A stretch of 64,000 nucleotides of DNA from Tetracladium setigerum (taxonomy: Eukaryota; Ascomycota; Leotiomycetes; Helotiales), in contig PZJY01000009.1 of assembly GCA_031472005.1 (NCBI GenBank), positions 2,108,001 to 2,172,000 on the forward strand, given 5' to 3'. Each line of letters begins with the position of its first letter. The stretch's first letter is position 1. Below are positions 12,294 to 23,905 of this stretch, piece by piece. The notes beneath the pieces were generated by a model. That model made no database searches. It had not been told where the DNA came from and saw nothing but the letters and a program-made list of their open reading frames with translations. The position numbers and the translations under genes are program-made.

Positions 12294-13196
12294 ATTTCTC
12301 AGGATTTTACGGGCGATTTATGCAGGGTCATTCAAATTTGATCCTTATTTTTTGACAACAGGCAAAACCGACAACAGAAGCTGGAACCAACATGTACGAG
12401 CGACTATACTTGCAAACAATGATGCCTTACATCCTAGATGTAAGGCCTTGCAACCGCCGGATAATTTTATCAACAAACATGCCGAGTCAAGTTAATGTCG
12501 GGCCATTTGGGCGGGCATTTTTCGACGCCGTCAACACTCCAAGAAGATGGCAACACGATTCACGAGGGACGGTTTGAACTCTACCCATGGAAAGGTCTGT
12601 GACGGGTAATAACAAGCATTTTGCCCAGAGAAGAAATATAGCTTAGTTACCACTTGTATTAGTCACCATCGCATTTGCCAAACCCCCTCTATATTACTTT
12701 TCCTCTTAAGTTGTCATTTGAAATATTGCATTCTAGCTTTCTTTTGGGGCTATCTATAGACGCTGAAATTCTCGCGATCAAAAGTGCCAGGTCTACTCTC
12801 ACGTTTCTGCATTTTGTCTTCACCAGTCATATTTCTGTGTCGTCGATAAGTGTTGAGCATTCTTACGATGTGCTGCCAGTTGAGTTATCATGTACAGTAT
12901 GGGTATTTATCGGAATTTTTGGGTTTATTTCGTTACGCAAAGGCATGTGAGAAGAAGTGTAGCGTGTGTTGTTCTACATCTAGTGAGTTCTTGGACATGA
13001 TTGATTGCAACCTGGACCAAAAGGAATTTGAGAGAGGGTAGTCTCCCTTGCGAGAAATGCCATCTTGTCCGAGCTTTGTATTTGGGCTTGCAATGATCTT
13101 TGTATACGTTGATTCGATTACATTTGCTTGTTCTCATGATTGGGCAATTCAAGTATCTTCTTACTAATATTGTTGGCCTTTCCCTACAATTCTCTA
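12294..13196. other. Intergenic, 3' ends of two convergent genes
   Basis: The 3' flanks of SPT8 and of the carboxylesterase meet here. The sequence is moderately AT-rich with no protein-like open frame. Nothing else is seen. Confidence 0.5.
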
Positions 13197-15046
13197 CTAA
13201 AGCAAGATAGAAAACACCACCGCCGCTAAAAACAAAACCAGACTAAACCCCAGCCTCTCAGCACTACCACCTTTGGTAGAAGCAGTCGGAGTCGATGAAG
13301 TCCCAGTCTCCGTTCCATTCGCATTCCCAGTCCCATTGGCGGTCTTCGTTGCAGCCACCAAGAAAGTCACATTACACGCGCCATCATACTCAGTATTAAC
13401 CCCGACATTGATCCCTGTCTTATTATCAAAAGCCAAACGAACCAACGTCTTCTCACCAGGCACATATTCCGGCCATCCACCTCCATAATTCTTCAACCCA
13501 CTCACCGGATCCTTCGCAAACGCCGCCCACGCACCCCTCATATACTTCCCAATCGCAACCTCTTCTTCCGTATCCCTTGGCGCCCCCCTACCCTGAGGCG
13601 TATTACCAAACAGCACCGCCAGCTCACTCGCATGCCACGCACCACTCTCCGGCGAACTCGTCAACCGGGTATTCGGAAACACACCGAAATATCTATACCG
13701 CCAAGTCGGCACTCCGTTTGCGACTGAAACATTCGCACGCGTTGCGACCGGGCAGTTGAATGCGATATCACTAAAGCGAGTCCAGTATTCGCGCTGTTGG
13801 GGCTTGCCGGAGAGGGCACCGAGCGTTTGGTACAATCCGCCCTCGTAATCAGTGTTCCCAAGCAGCATTGGTCGTTTGGTGAAATTTCCTGCGAGGCTGC
13901 GGTTGAGGTAGTTGGAGAAGACGACTGTTTCGTCAATTGTTGGGCCGAAGGTTGCGGCTGAGGTGTTTGCTGAGAAGGCAGCGAGGACTTCGGTGGAGCT
14001 CTTGCTGCGCATACATTTCAATATTTCTTCACCGGATGATGTAGCATCACCACACTTCAGTACCGAGGAAACGGTATACCAGGATTCAGCTGCTTGGGAG
14101 GGAGTTGCTTGACGGAATGCAACAGCTGTACCAGACTGTGGGATATAGCCAGACACAATCGGATCATTGACCCATCCAAAAACTTGGTAGTCAACTGATG
14201 CACCACCAGCAGATTGTCCGAAGAGAGTTATCCTGGATGGATCTCCACCGAAAGCGGCAATGTTATCTCGAATCCATTCTATTGCCAACCGCTGATCGAG
14301 AAGACCGAGGTTCTGAGTCGTGTCCGGACTTCCTGGAAAGCCGAAGATATTGAGTCGATAACTATGTTATTCGATATTCCTATCAGCTTCCTGTATCATT
14401 CACACTAAGACACGATTGAGTACGCAATCGATGGAATTAAGACCTTACTTCAAAGAAACAACAATCACATCCTCCCCCTCCACAAAATACTGTCCATTAT
14501 AGGCTCCCGTCCGACTGCTGCCCGTATTAAACCCACCACCATATATCCAAACCAACACGGCTTTTTTCGCCTCTCCAACCTGTGGTTTCGTCCAGATATT
14601 AAGCGTTAGGCAATCTTCAGAGAAGGTGTCTCCAACTTGTCCGAGGGAAGATAGGATCTGTATCCCAGCTGCGGTGATGTTGGCGGTTAGAATGTTGGAT
14701 GTGCTTCCGCTACCTGACACTGCTGTGTTGGCTGGGCAGGAGAATCCCTTTCATTGGCGAAGAGAGCGATTAGTGATGAGATAAGAGGTATGGGGATCAA
14801 TTGGCAACGTACATAACTGGTGCCATTGATAGCGTTATTACCCGTGTACTTCACAGGTGCTGCCCAGCGGAGATCTCCAATTGGGGGTTTGGCGAACGGA
14901 ATGCCGAGATATTCGGAGACAGTGGTGTTGGAGGCTTTGTGGCCTTCGATGGGTCCACTGCTCGTTTGCACTTTCTGGCCAATTGTCCAGTTTCCTTGTG
15001 CTTGCACCAAGGCGGCAAAGGCAAAGACTAAAAGCGAGTGTTTCAT
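13197..15046 (-). CDS. Secreted GPI-anchored type-B carboxylesterase/lipase
   Basis: Exons 15046-14813, 14747-14449 and 14361-13197; introns 14748-14812 and 14362-14448 join in frame to give 565 residues. A signal peptide (MKHSLLVFAFAALVQAQG) is followed by the type-B landmarks: YLGIPFAKPPIGDLRW, EDCLTLNIW, oxyanion segment WIYGGGF, VSLNYRLNIFGFP, and the nucleophile elbow GQSAGG (Ser about 228). The acid is the Glu in LLGNTDYEGG and the His lies in SGAWHASEL. The C-terminus has a Thr/Ser/Asn linker, then a hydrophobic tail ending VVFSILL, typical of a GPI-anchor signal. It hydrolyses carboxylic esters at the cell surface; the substrate is not evident. Several N-x-T/S sites fit secretion. No disabling change is seen. 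Confidence 0.9.
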
Positions 15047-16073
15047 ATTGACGAGTCTGACGTTCTCAACAGTTACTCAGTTGTCTTGTCCTGCCTGTTA
15101 TTGTTCTTTCTAAACAACACCAGACTGTCTACAACTATGGATCGAGTGTCCAGTCTTATAAGCTATTAATCCATACCCTACATCAATTCTCCATGCCTCG
15201 GCTTCAAACTGCCTTCCTCTTCCAAGCTCTTGCATGCACACCTGCCATTATGTATTATGTAGTCAATGCAAGTCTTCTGGTCTCGTTGACCACTCGGGAT
15301 ATTTATTTGTTTCCATACAACATCGCTTCGCAAGCGAGAAGGCGGGGTAATCAAGGAAATGCCCAATAAAGATTTGCCACTGCCTAGATTGAGACTGATT
15401 CCCTACCGGTTCGAGAGAACCGATGTTTTTTTTAAAAAAAAGAAAGGTTCTAGCCGGTTGTTGTATTTCTTAGGAGTGAGGGGGTTGGGGGAAGGCGACT
15501 TTGTGGAGAATGACACGAGGGACCCAACAAAAAAACACACTTTAAATAATATAATATATTCAGAACCCCCCCCCCCCCCCCTCCCCCCAAAGTATTAAAA
15601 AATAATATTGAAAAAAGTTGCAAAACTCTGGCCTCCTACCCCGGGGGTAAGGTAGGCGCGCGGAACGAGAAACCCCTCCGTAATGAGGTTTTTTTTGTCT
15701 CGATAGTTGGTGTTAGTTGGTGGCCAGTCGATTTTAATCCCCATTATCCATCCTCCTTTTACCAACGGTTTGACTAGAACACTTTACAGGTGCCACCTAC
15801 CGCATTTAGCAAAAAATCTGCTTATTTGAATTTATATACGTATGTTTGTAGGTTCTAGGTTCGCGGGTGGGATTTCGGTTCGGCTTTTGTGTTTTCGGGT
15901 AAACAGCGGCCGGCACAAGCTTGGCATTCTGTATGTGGCTTCTATAGTCGAATCAAAAAGTTCGCGAATAGTTCGGAAATGTCGAGTTACTGGATTCACT
16001 GGCACTGGATTTATTTACCCAGAATAAGAGCATGAAAATCAATCGCATATCGACACAAGAAATAAGTGTTTGA
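15047..16073. other. Intergenic, homopolymer-rich
   Basis: Promoter side of the carboxylesterase and 3' flank of the reductase. It contains a self-complementary T8A8 tract (15426-15441), the long C tract listed separately, and a T8 run near 15691. No gene is seen. Confidence 0.5.
15566..15588. repeat. Poly-C tract (C16-T-C6)
   Basis: Sixteen cytosines, one thymine, six cytosines. It is by far the longest G/C homopolymer in the window. Given the apparent under-calling of G/C runs elsewhere here, its true length is uncertain. Confidence 0.9.
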
Positions 16074-17219
16074 TTACGAGCCTCGAGGGGGGATCTCAAT
16101 CAACCCTCTAGCTTCTTTTGTCCTCCACTGAATAGCTTTACACAAGGCATAAAGTACCTCAAGAATTGGGGTCTTGACTCCCAGTTTCCGCCCTTCTCTC
16201 AACGGTTCCCCGATCAGATTCTCAAATTCGATCAAATTTCCCTTCGAAAGACGTTAGTCATCAGGAAATATCCAACCCGCATCCTCAATAGGAAAACAAC
16301 AAGCAAAGGAAGGATGATAGCATACCTTCTGAACATCAACCAACATACTTGGCAAGAGATACATGGTCAAAGGATCGATATTGATCATATAATCCGCCAC
16401 ATTCTCGCCAAGATCCACCCCACAAGCCATCGCACAACTTCGCACCTCCTCCATCGCAGGCCTGACCACGTTCTCCACCGTATCATCCGCCAGGCGGATC
16501 TTCCCCGTATCTAATCCAGTGATAGCACAAATCGAGTTCAAACAAGTATTATAAACCAACTTTCTCCATCTCGAGTGTTTGACGTCTTCAACGAAGATAC
16601 ATTTCGTCTTCCCTGCTGCAGAATAAATCCTCACGAATTCTTGAGCGGCCATGTTTTGGGATTCGACAGAGAGATTGGGATTTTGGAAGGCGCCGATGTG
16701 GAGGACGTCGCCTTCATCGTGGGTGATCACACCTGGGGAAGTCTCGTGGCTGCCGATCATGGAGATGCCGGAGAGGATGATATTTTGGGGAAAGGCTGAG
16801 AGCAGAGGTTTCTCGATGTTGAGACCATTTTGTAGAAGTACAATTTTGGTATGACCTGGCGTTACTGCGGCGGCTATTTGGGTAGATAATGGGGGTGGGT
16901 TGTCTGGAATGTTTTTGGTTGTGCAGACGATGAAGTCATATTTATGAGTGTCGGATGAGGGAACTTCATTGAGGACTATTTCGTAAGTTAGAGATGAATT
17001 ACATGTAGGAAGATTCAGGAGGGAGCGACTTTGTGTTGGTTTCCAGTTGGATAAAGTTCCGTGATCGCAAGACTGGATTTGAAACCCGTTTTGTTGGACG
17101 ATTGAGTAGGAAGATCGAAGAACGACGTGGACTTCTGCCTCTCCTCCGCTCTCCAGGTTCAAAGCCGCGATAGTTCCTACGCCACCACAGCCGAAAAGAA
17201 GGACTTTTGATTTTGTCAT
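16074..17219 (-). CDS. 2-dehydropantoate 2-reductase family (ketopantoate reductase-like)
   Basis: Two exons, 17219-16326 and 16241-16074, with intron 16242-16325 (GTATGC donor, ACTAAC branch); 353 residues. The N-terminal dinucleotide fold is VLLFGCGGVGTIAALNL (GxGxxG). The family hinge FIVCTTKN is followed by VLLQNGLNIE and SGISMIGSHETSPGVITH. The helical substrate half holds the catalytic-lysine segment SRWRKLVYNTCLN, then the second exon ends ...LGVKTPILEVLYALCKAIQ. The canonical enzyme reduces ketopantoate to pantoate with NADPH in pantothenate and CoA synthesis. Fungi usually carry several paralogues, many of unknown substrate, so this may not be the housekeeping Pan5. It is divergent from the FAD monooxygenase at 18.4 kb, which raises the possibility of a shared small-molecule pathway (inference). 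Confidence 0.87.
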
Positions 17220-18356
17220 GCCACTAAAAATTCGAGATCAACTTCTGTACGATTTGAGAGTGGGATGAGAAGGTGTTGAGATGTTGGAGGGTTTGGGATA
17301 ATTACGGCGTTATTCTAATGAGTTGATTCAATCAATTGTCTAGTACGTAGTGGAATGAAATGAGATGGCAAATGGTATTTTTGAGATGACGGAGGGTGTC
17401 GAGATGATGGAGAGTGTCGAGATGAAGTTGTTGTTTTTCAAGGAGACAACCGATATCGCTTGGAGATCACGTGAAGCTATATCATAGTCGAAGTAGAACT
17501 TCGGCTTCAGCTTGCACAATTATGATTATATTATTTTGGAGCTAGGGTATATTAAACGATCTATTGGAGCTGAGCATTTGATAAATTATAAAGCGCTGGG
17601 ACTTGGAACGTGAACTCCGGATGAAATATAAACTCGTGGAGCAACGCGTTTGCGTGGAGGTTTAAAATGGCGATATGATGATTGCTATACCTTGAAAGAC
17701 TAAAATATGAAAAATAAAAGCTAGTGATCCAGGCGATTACAAACTGGGGGGGCAGCAGCAACAATCAAGCATTAACGACCCAGGCATCCCCCTCCTCGCC
17801 TCACTCTCGCTTAACAACCCAAGCTTTTCCTTAAAGTAAACAACTAGGTATGAAGCGATCGCAGTGTTATTGCATACCTACTTTGACAAGGTTCCATTTT
17901 CTGCACGATTGGTCGGTAACGAATTGCCATTTCTCATGGAACTTTGAGGCGTAGGCTGAATGTCTTGGCACCTGAAACCTTCAGGACAAGTAATGACGCA
18001 TCAGCCGCAAGATTCGGCCGTCCCGAACGCCCGAATACTCACCTGAAGCATTTCTCGTATCCTTGCATCAGAGGCTTGTCATCTGCAACCAAGCGAATGC
18101 GAAAGTGTAATATGTTAGGTCCTGGGGAATTATATAATACTCTGTTCTTCCAAGCTTCTGGCACTTGCAGTCCACCTCGCGATATTTTGTTTGCGGCCAC
18201 GGCTTTCACGGAAACAAAGAACGTGTGGCTTAGTTCCGTCAGTCCTCCATTCTTCCTGTCCGAATCAGCTCTTTAAATCTAAAGGTCCCACTGTATGGCA
18301 CGGGTTAGAGAGGCCCATTACAAGGCAAGATAACACATGAATCAGAAATTATCAAG
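17220..18356. other. Divergent intergenic region
   Basis: Lies between the start codons of the reductase (-) and the FAD monooxygenase (+), so it carries both promoters. A short tandem repeat is listed separately. A CACGTG-like core (atcacgtgaa) lies near 17466-17475. No gene is seen. Confidence 0.5.
17383..17425. repeat. 18-bp tandem repeat, about 2.4 units
   Basis: Two units differing at two positions (gagatgacggagggtgtc and gagatgatggagagtgtc) followed by the first 7 bp of a third. It sits about 165 bp upstream of the reductase start on the promoter side. Confidence 0.75.
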
Positions 18357-19644
18357 ATGGCACCAACATCACCCCTTCTCAATATCGCCATCATCGGCGC
18401 CGGCCCAGCAGGTCTTATGCTCGCCCGACTCCTCACAACCCCATCAACATCTACATCCCCAAAATAGCATCCAACATCAAAATTACAATCTTCGAAGCAG
18501 ATCCCACCCCCGTCTCTCGCACTTCCAACGGAGGCACTCTCGATCTCCATTCTGCCACTGGTCTCCTCGCGGTAAAGAGGGCAGGGTTATACGATGAATT
18601 CCTCAAAAAAGCACGGTACGATGGAACGAGCGCATTGATGTGCGATAAGAAGGGAAAAGTGTTGATTAGGGTTCCACCTTCAAGAGAGGGATCGACGGGG
18701 AATCCGGAGATTGATAGGGTGGAGTTGAGAGGGTTGCTGTTGGGGAGTTTGGAGGGGGAGGAAAAGGTGAGGATTTGTTGGGGGATGAAGACGAAGAGTG
18801 TGGGGAGAAGGGAGAGAGGTTTGAGGTCGAGTTTGTGGGTGGGGAGACGAGGGATGGATTTGATCTTGTGATTGGGGCTGATGGAGCTTGGTCTAAGACG
18901 CGCACTTCTTACCTTGATTCTGCGACGAAGCTAGAGTATTCGAGGGTCATGGGGTTTTGTTTTTCTATCCCAGATGCAGAGGTCAACGCGACCGACGAGT
19001 GGAAGTTTACAAATAAGGGATCAGTCTTCGCATTTGGGGATGGGAAAGAGATTGTGTCTCAGCAGTTGGGAGATGGAAGCTTGCATGTCAATGCGTGGGT
19101 TTCTACAGAGGGAGAAGATCAACCGGCTCTGATAACGAAAACCAACGAAGAGATTCTGGAAGAGTACTTTGAGGATTGGAGTGAGCAACTGAAGTCACTT
19201 CTCAGGAAAGCAGGAAATAAGAGTGCTGAAAGTAAGTTGATGTTCGCCTTGCCTGGGGACTATGAATGGGAGCATAGAAAGGGAGTTACGCTGCTGGGAG
19301 ACTCGGCGCATGTAATGCTGCCCTTTGCCGGCGAGGGCGTGAATCTTGCCTTCGAAGATGCGATGAAATTATGCGATGCGATATTGCAAGGCGAAGCGGG
19401 AACGCTGGACGATCGAATGAAATCTTTCGAGAAAGACCTGTTCTATCGAGCAAAACGAGCACAGAAAATGACGAGGGGAATGACCAAAGCGATGATCTTC
19501 ACCCCGGGCGCGCCTTGGACCGGTGTGGAAAGTTGGATTCTCTGTAAAATAGAGTATGAACTACCACTCATTGCAAAATGGGCGTGGCCCGTTGCGCTAG
19601 CTGCGGTATATGGTTGGTTTTTCGTTGTCAAATTGATTTACTAG
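18357..19644 (+). CDS. TetX-like FAD-dependent monooxygenase; two apparent one-base frameshifts
   Basis: Starts at the ATG at 18357 and shows the Rossmann motif IAIIGAGPAGLMLARLL, then meets a stop at 18465. Coding sense continues one frame over (TIFEAD, GGTLDLHSATGLLAVKRAGLYDE, NPEIDRVELRGLLL) and shifts again near 18805 into FDLVIGADGAWSKTR and LLGDSAHVMLPFAGEGVN. One extra base in the C run at 18457-18460 and one in the G run at 18802-18805 give 430 codons including stop. No GT/AG pair could explain either break as an intron. The GGTLDLH and PEIDR..LR segments resemble the TetX branch of group A flavin monooxygenases, which hydroxylate small aromatic or polyketide substrates with NAD(P)H. 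A C-terminal hydrophobic segment (WPVALAAVYGWFFVV) suggests a membrane anchor. It is either functional and mis-sequenced or very recently lost; I favour the first. Confidence 0.82.
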
Positions 19645-19722
19645 CGGATTTAGATTCCGCTTGCCTGGAAAGAGATTGTGTGAACCCAGTCCTAATGTTA
19701 ATGTCAAGAAACTCAGTAACTT

Positions 19723-22700
19723 CTATGATTTCGTATGAGCAGCAAGAAGATGCTGAATCGTCAAGCAGTCAGAACAATTGACACATCGATGTTGTTTTTG
19801 CCTCTGCAACGCAAGGTCGAGCGTAGTTTTCCCGTCATCAGTGGACCTAGCCGGGTTTGCGCCATGGTCGAGTAGCCTTTCAACAGCATGTACAAGACCA
19901 TGGGAGACAGCAATATGCAGAGGGTTTCTTCGGGTCTCTGGCATTCTTGCTTTGACGTTCGCCCCTTTCTCGAGAAGCAAGTCAAGGATTTGCAACTGGT
20001 CAGGTGTCATGCCCAGTTTCCAAAAGCTTGCTGCTAGCAGCAGAGGGGTCAAAGCCTCTGAGTTTTTGGCTTCAATCACAGAGTCGTCCTTTTCCAAAAG
20101 CATTCCAACGGCCCATGGATCACTTCTTCGAATTGCTAAATGAAGAGGTTTGTTTTGAGTGCCCGGAAGGGTTACACTGACGTTAATCTTTGGAGAGCAC
20201 AACAGAATCGCTAGAGCCTCTCGCCGAGACTCTTCAAGTGTGTGCATACCTCCACCAAGAAGTCTTAGCAGTGGAACATCCCCACCTTTGTCCGATATGT
20301 TCGGATCCGCGTTCCCTTTAATCAGCAAGAAAATGACTTTGGAATAGCCGGACCAGTCATCTTTACTGATTGCTTCTAATAAAGGTGTTCTCCCCGTCCG
20401 CAGTGCTTTAACATTGACATTGACGCCATGCTCTATCAAGCTTCGTAGACACTTTGTATGACGAGAACTTGCTCCCCGAATAACGTTGAATATCGGTGCA
20501 TTGCGAGGTTCTTTTCTTGTACCGGGATTACATCCTGACTTCAATAACATTCGAACAGCGTCTGCCTTCCCTTCCTTAGTGTAAGTTCCCAGGAAGTCCA
20601 TTGTCCTATCCTGTAATGGTAACATCAATCCGTAGCCTGTGAGTTTGTTTCTTGTTCTGACTGACATGATTGAGGTTGGAACGCTGGAGGCCGTATCATC
20701 AAAAACCTTCTTCCTGTAAATGCTTGCTTTATCGATGCTGAACAATGGGGGTTTGGCAGATTTTGGGAGATCTTGTGCAATATTTGCGTTGTGGGTTTCA
20801 AGGTTCTCCCCAGTAAGTCGAGGGGCCCTGCGGGATTTCGAGCAGCAAAGAGGGATGATATTAATGAGTTTTTGGCGGTTGTAGCCTTGGTGGACTTTTT
20901 GGTGGCCGTAGCTGACTTCTCTACTGGCTTTGTCTTTGGTACAGCACTAGACGCATGAGAATGTAATATAGGGTCTGCGTTCCACTCTTCAACGAGTTTT
21001 GAGCTATAGTTTGCCGGGAGGCCAGTCTGGGTCGTTGGTTTGGGTACATCCTGATCCGAGATAACTTTTTGTTCGGCTGCAAAGGGCGAAGTAGACTTGT
21101 GGGCTGAATCTTCGCTGGGTACATCTGAAATATTCTTATCGCTTGTACTCTGGTAAGAAAAGCGAGTGTTCCAATCAATCAAATCTGCAGTGATCTGGTC
21201 TCTGGACCTCTCATCTCTAGAGTTCTTGTTGCCATCGCACATCGAGCTTCTTCGTTCCGATATTTGAAAGTCAAGTCCCCCAAAGTTTAGTTCTGACTCC
21301 GACTCTTCCAAGAGCGACCTGGTTTTATCTTGAATTTGTAGATGCTCGTCACTTCTACTTCGTTTTATAAACCGACTTGGCATTGAAAGGATCGCTTTTA
21401 GATCAAAATCGCTCTCCGTTTCTTGAGCATGAGGACCTAGGGGGCTGTACTCTACCATGGGTGAAGGCGGTAGGACCCCATCAATAGTGGTAGGGGATTG
21501 GCCAAAATTGACCACAGCTTCCTTGACATCCGCCGCAACTGACAACATTCCTGTGATCATAGTATATTTAGGCAGGGCGCCAAAAAGAGCCTTTCTATTG
21601 GGCGGAGTATGTTCTTTTACATCAACTTGTGGCACTTGGGGCAGACTATCACCTCCTTTGTTTGGTGATAAGTCATCGCGATATGTGTTTGTGTCCGGTT
21701 GATACTCAGGAAAAGCCCCTGGAATTTCGTAAACATCAGAGGATTGCTTATTTAAGGTTGGGGTCAACGATAATGGTGGGGATGGTGAGGGTAGTGAAGG
21801 TGGTGAGGGTGGTGAGGGTGGTGAAGGTGACAACAGTGGTAAAGCTGGCAAGGGTGGTTCCGAAAGAACACTTTGGGAAACCTTGGTGGATGAACCCTGT
21901 CTGTAGCGACTTGCGAAGCCCAAACTTGGGAGATACGATGATATCGACTTGAACACTGATGTCGTCTTGACTACTTCTTTGTGAAGATTTGAGTTCCTTG
22001 GATGCAATGTCGCTTGATGAGGGTCTGGCTTGACAATGCCTTTCTCATAATGTTGTTGTTCAATATTGGGGACACTAACAATCTGAGCGGCGGCCAATGT
22101 AGGAGTCGAAATTGGACTTGGTATAAATGGGCTTGGTAAATCTGCTCTTATGGTAATATCGTTATCTTCTTCTGAATCCGAGGTAGAGTAGGAAGATTCC
22201 GAGGAATCAGATCGGCAACATCGTCCAAAAAAACCGCCTTCTGCCAACTTTATACTATGAACCAGATCGGCTGCTGTGGGACGATTCGAGGCTTGACTTT
22301 CAAGCATATCCTTGATCCACTGCATTGGAGAGTTGTCAACGCGAGGGAAATCGGTATTCTTTCGGAGATGTTCCGTCCAGTTCAATGCGCCTGGAATATT
22401 TTCAAACACAAACTCGTCCTTGGTCCCATGGCGAGTCAAAAAAGTGTTCATTGCGGCAGTTGTTTCTCCACGAAGAACCGTGGTCATGTCCAAAAATGTA
22501 ACACCGAGAGACCAGATATCGGAAGCAGTTCCTCTTTTTGCGCCGCGAGCAACTTCTGGACTCTGGTATTGCACTGTCCGTGTTCTCACTGTGCCTTTGG
22601 TCATACTATCATCCCCATCGAACTCCACTGCGGTTCCGAAGTCGGCTATGTAGATGTCGTCTCCTTTTAATAAGATGTTGCTTGGTTTGATGTCTTTATG

Positions 22701-23567
22701 CCGGATCTTACTCTCGTGAAGGAAGGCAACTGCGCTTGCAATACATCCGTAATACGTTCGAAAAAGCGGCCTCTTAGAGAGAGGTAGCGGAGACTTCAGA
22801 TATTCCTTTAGGTCTAAATCTGCTACAGGCTTCATGATGATAGCTACATACTTTCGATCCGTGTAGCTTGCGAAAACCTTTACCAGATGATGGTGGTCGA
22901 GCTTTTTTAGTATTTGGAGCTCATTCTCAAATCTCTTGAGAATGGCCTTGTCCTTGTGCATGTCCTTTTGCCGATGGATTCGCTTTCGAGCGTAAACCTG
23001 TTTTGTTATTTTGCTCTGTACTTTGTCCACCTTACTGATTTTGTTAGTCTGGTTTCCACTAGCCTCACTGAACACGCTCTCGCCATGAAAGGAAAGAACT
23101 TACGCTTCTCCGCCCTTCCCGAGTAGTCCTAGGGTAGTGAACAACATGTCTCCAGAATCTGTTGAGATGTGGGGGCCTTCCCCTCCTTTCTCCATTTCGC
23201 AAGCAGCCGAGAAGATATGTGACTGTAGTTCCAAGAATCGGTGAGAAGCCTCATGATCGTTCCGCACCAACGGTGGAAGTGATCTTCTGTCGGGATAAGG
23301 GAAAGCGTTGTCCAGTCGACCTGCAATTTTGAATGTTGACAACAAATCAACACGATTCATCATGTGTAATACCGCGAAGGTGCGAGGCCGTTCGCTTGCT
23401 TCTGTCTCTCCCAGATCCTGAAGACATTGCGCAATTTCATCGATATATTTATCGGCGATTACCAAACCAGAGCTTGTAGGTCTTTGGCAAAGGAAGTTCA
23501 ATCTATCCGAAGTCTGTTTCGCGAAGGTGTTTGCCCGGGCTTCGTATATTCCATAATCTTCCATCAT
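19723..23567 (-). CDS. Protein kinase with C-terminal ankyrin repeats; one apparent frameshift
   Basis: Exons 23567-23104 and 23034-19723; intron 23035-23103 (GTAAGT, CTAAC, CAG) interrupts the glycine loop LGLLGKGGEA. With one extra base in the G run at 20746-20750 the two long frames fuse into 1258 residues. The kinase domain spans about residues 147-425: Lys in YARKRI (about 172), HKDIKPSN with catalytic Asp (about 269), DFG (about 286), QYQSPEVARG and DIWSLGV. All active-site residues are present. A disordered Ser/Pro-rich linker of roughly 500 residues follows, with a coding repeat of S-P-P. Then come five or more ankyrin repeats (RTPLLEAI, KPLHLAI, RNPLHIAVSHGLVHAVERLLDHGA). The N-terminal 145 residues are helical and unassigned. 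RIPK4 and ANKK1 share the kinase-plus-ankyrin order, though sequence kinship is not claimed. It is divergent from the HeLo-pseudokinase gene. Confidence 0.88.
21765..21840. repeat. 9-bp-type coding repeat in kinase linker
   Basis: Runs of ggtgagggt/ggtgaaggt on the plus strand encode a Ser-Pro-Pro array in the minus-strand kinase-ankyrin gene. Such tracts vary in length between strains, so linker length may differ among isolates. Confidence 0.7.
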
Positions 23568-23905
23568 CTTGAACCGAGGACTTGTTGTTCAAGTTTTCTT
23601 CCCGACTTCCTGAATGTGGAGTGGGGAGTATGGGTTCTATCCAGAGATGACTATAATGGGGGAAATGCGGCTGAAGAACGATGTTGCCTGTGATCGTTAT
23701 CAGGCCATGCTTGATGAGCTGTAGCTGCAGGGCTTGTGGCTGTGTAGTCGGCGTGATTGGTGTTTTGCCTGTTGCAATTGCTTGGTAAGCACGCATAGGT
23801 GGATGTTACACAAATTGATTTGGACATTACATTCTGTCTGCAGCTGAACAAACTGATTATTGTATATTGATCGTGCGAATACTCCAAACGTTGGCATTTC
23901 CAAGC
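23568..23905. promoter_or_regulatory. Shared bidirectional promoter of kinase-ankyrin and HeLo-pseudokinase genes
   Basis: Only 338 bp separate the two start codons, which point away from each other. Both promoters must lie here or overlap the neighbouring 5' ends. No individual factor site is claimed. The arrangement suggests co-expression. Confidence 0.6.

Noticed and set aside
12675..13152. Hydrophobic open frames downstream of SPT8
   Set aside because: AT-rich 3' flank; overlapping frames on both strands, no ATG context or family match.
18460..18810. Introns as the explanation for the monooxygenase frame changes
   Set aside because: No GT...AG pair with a branch site fits; removing any segment would delete conserved motif residues.
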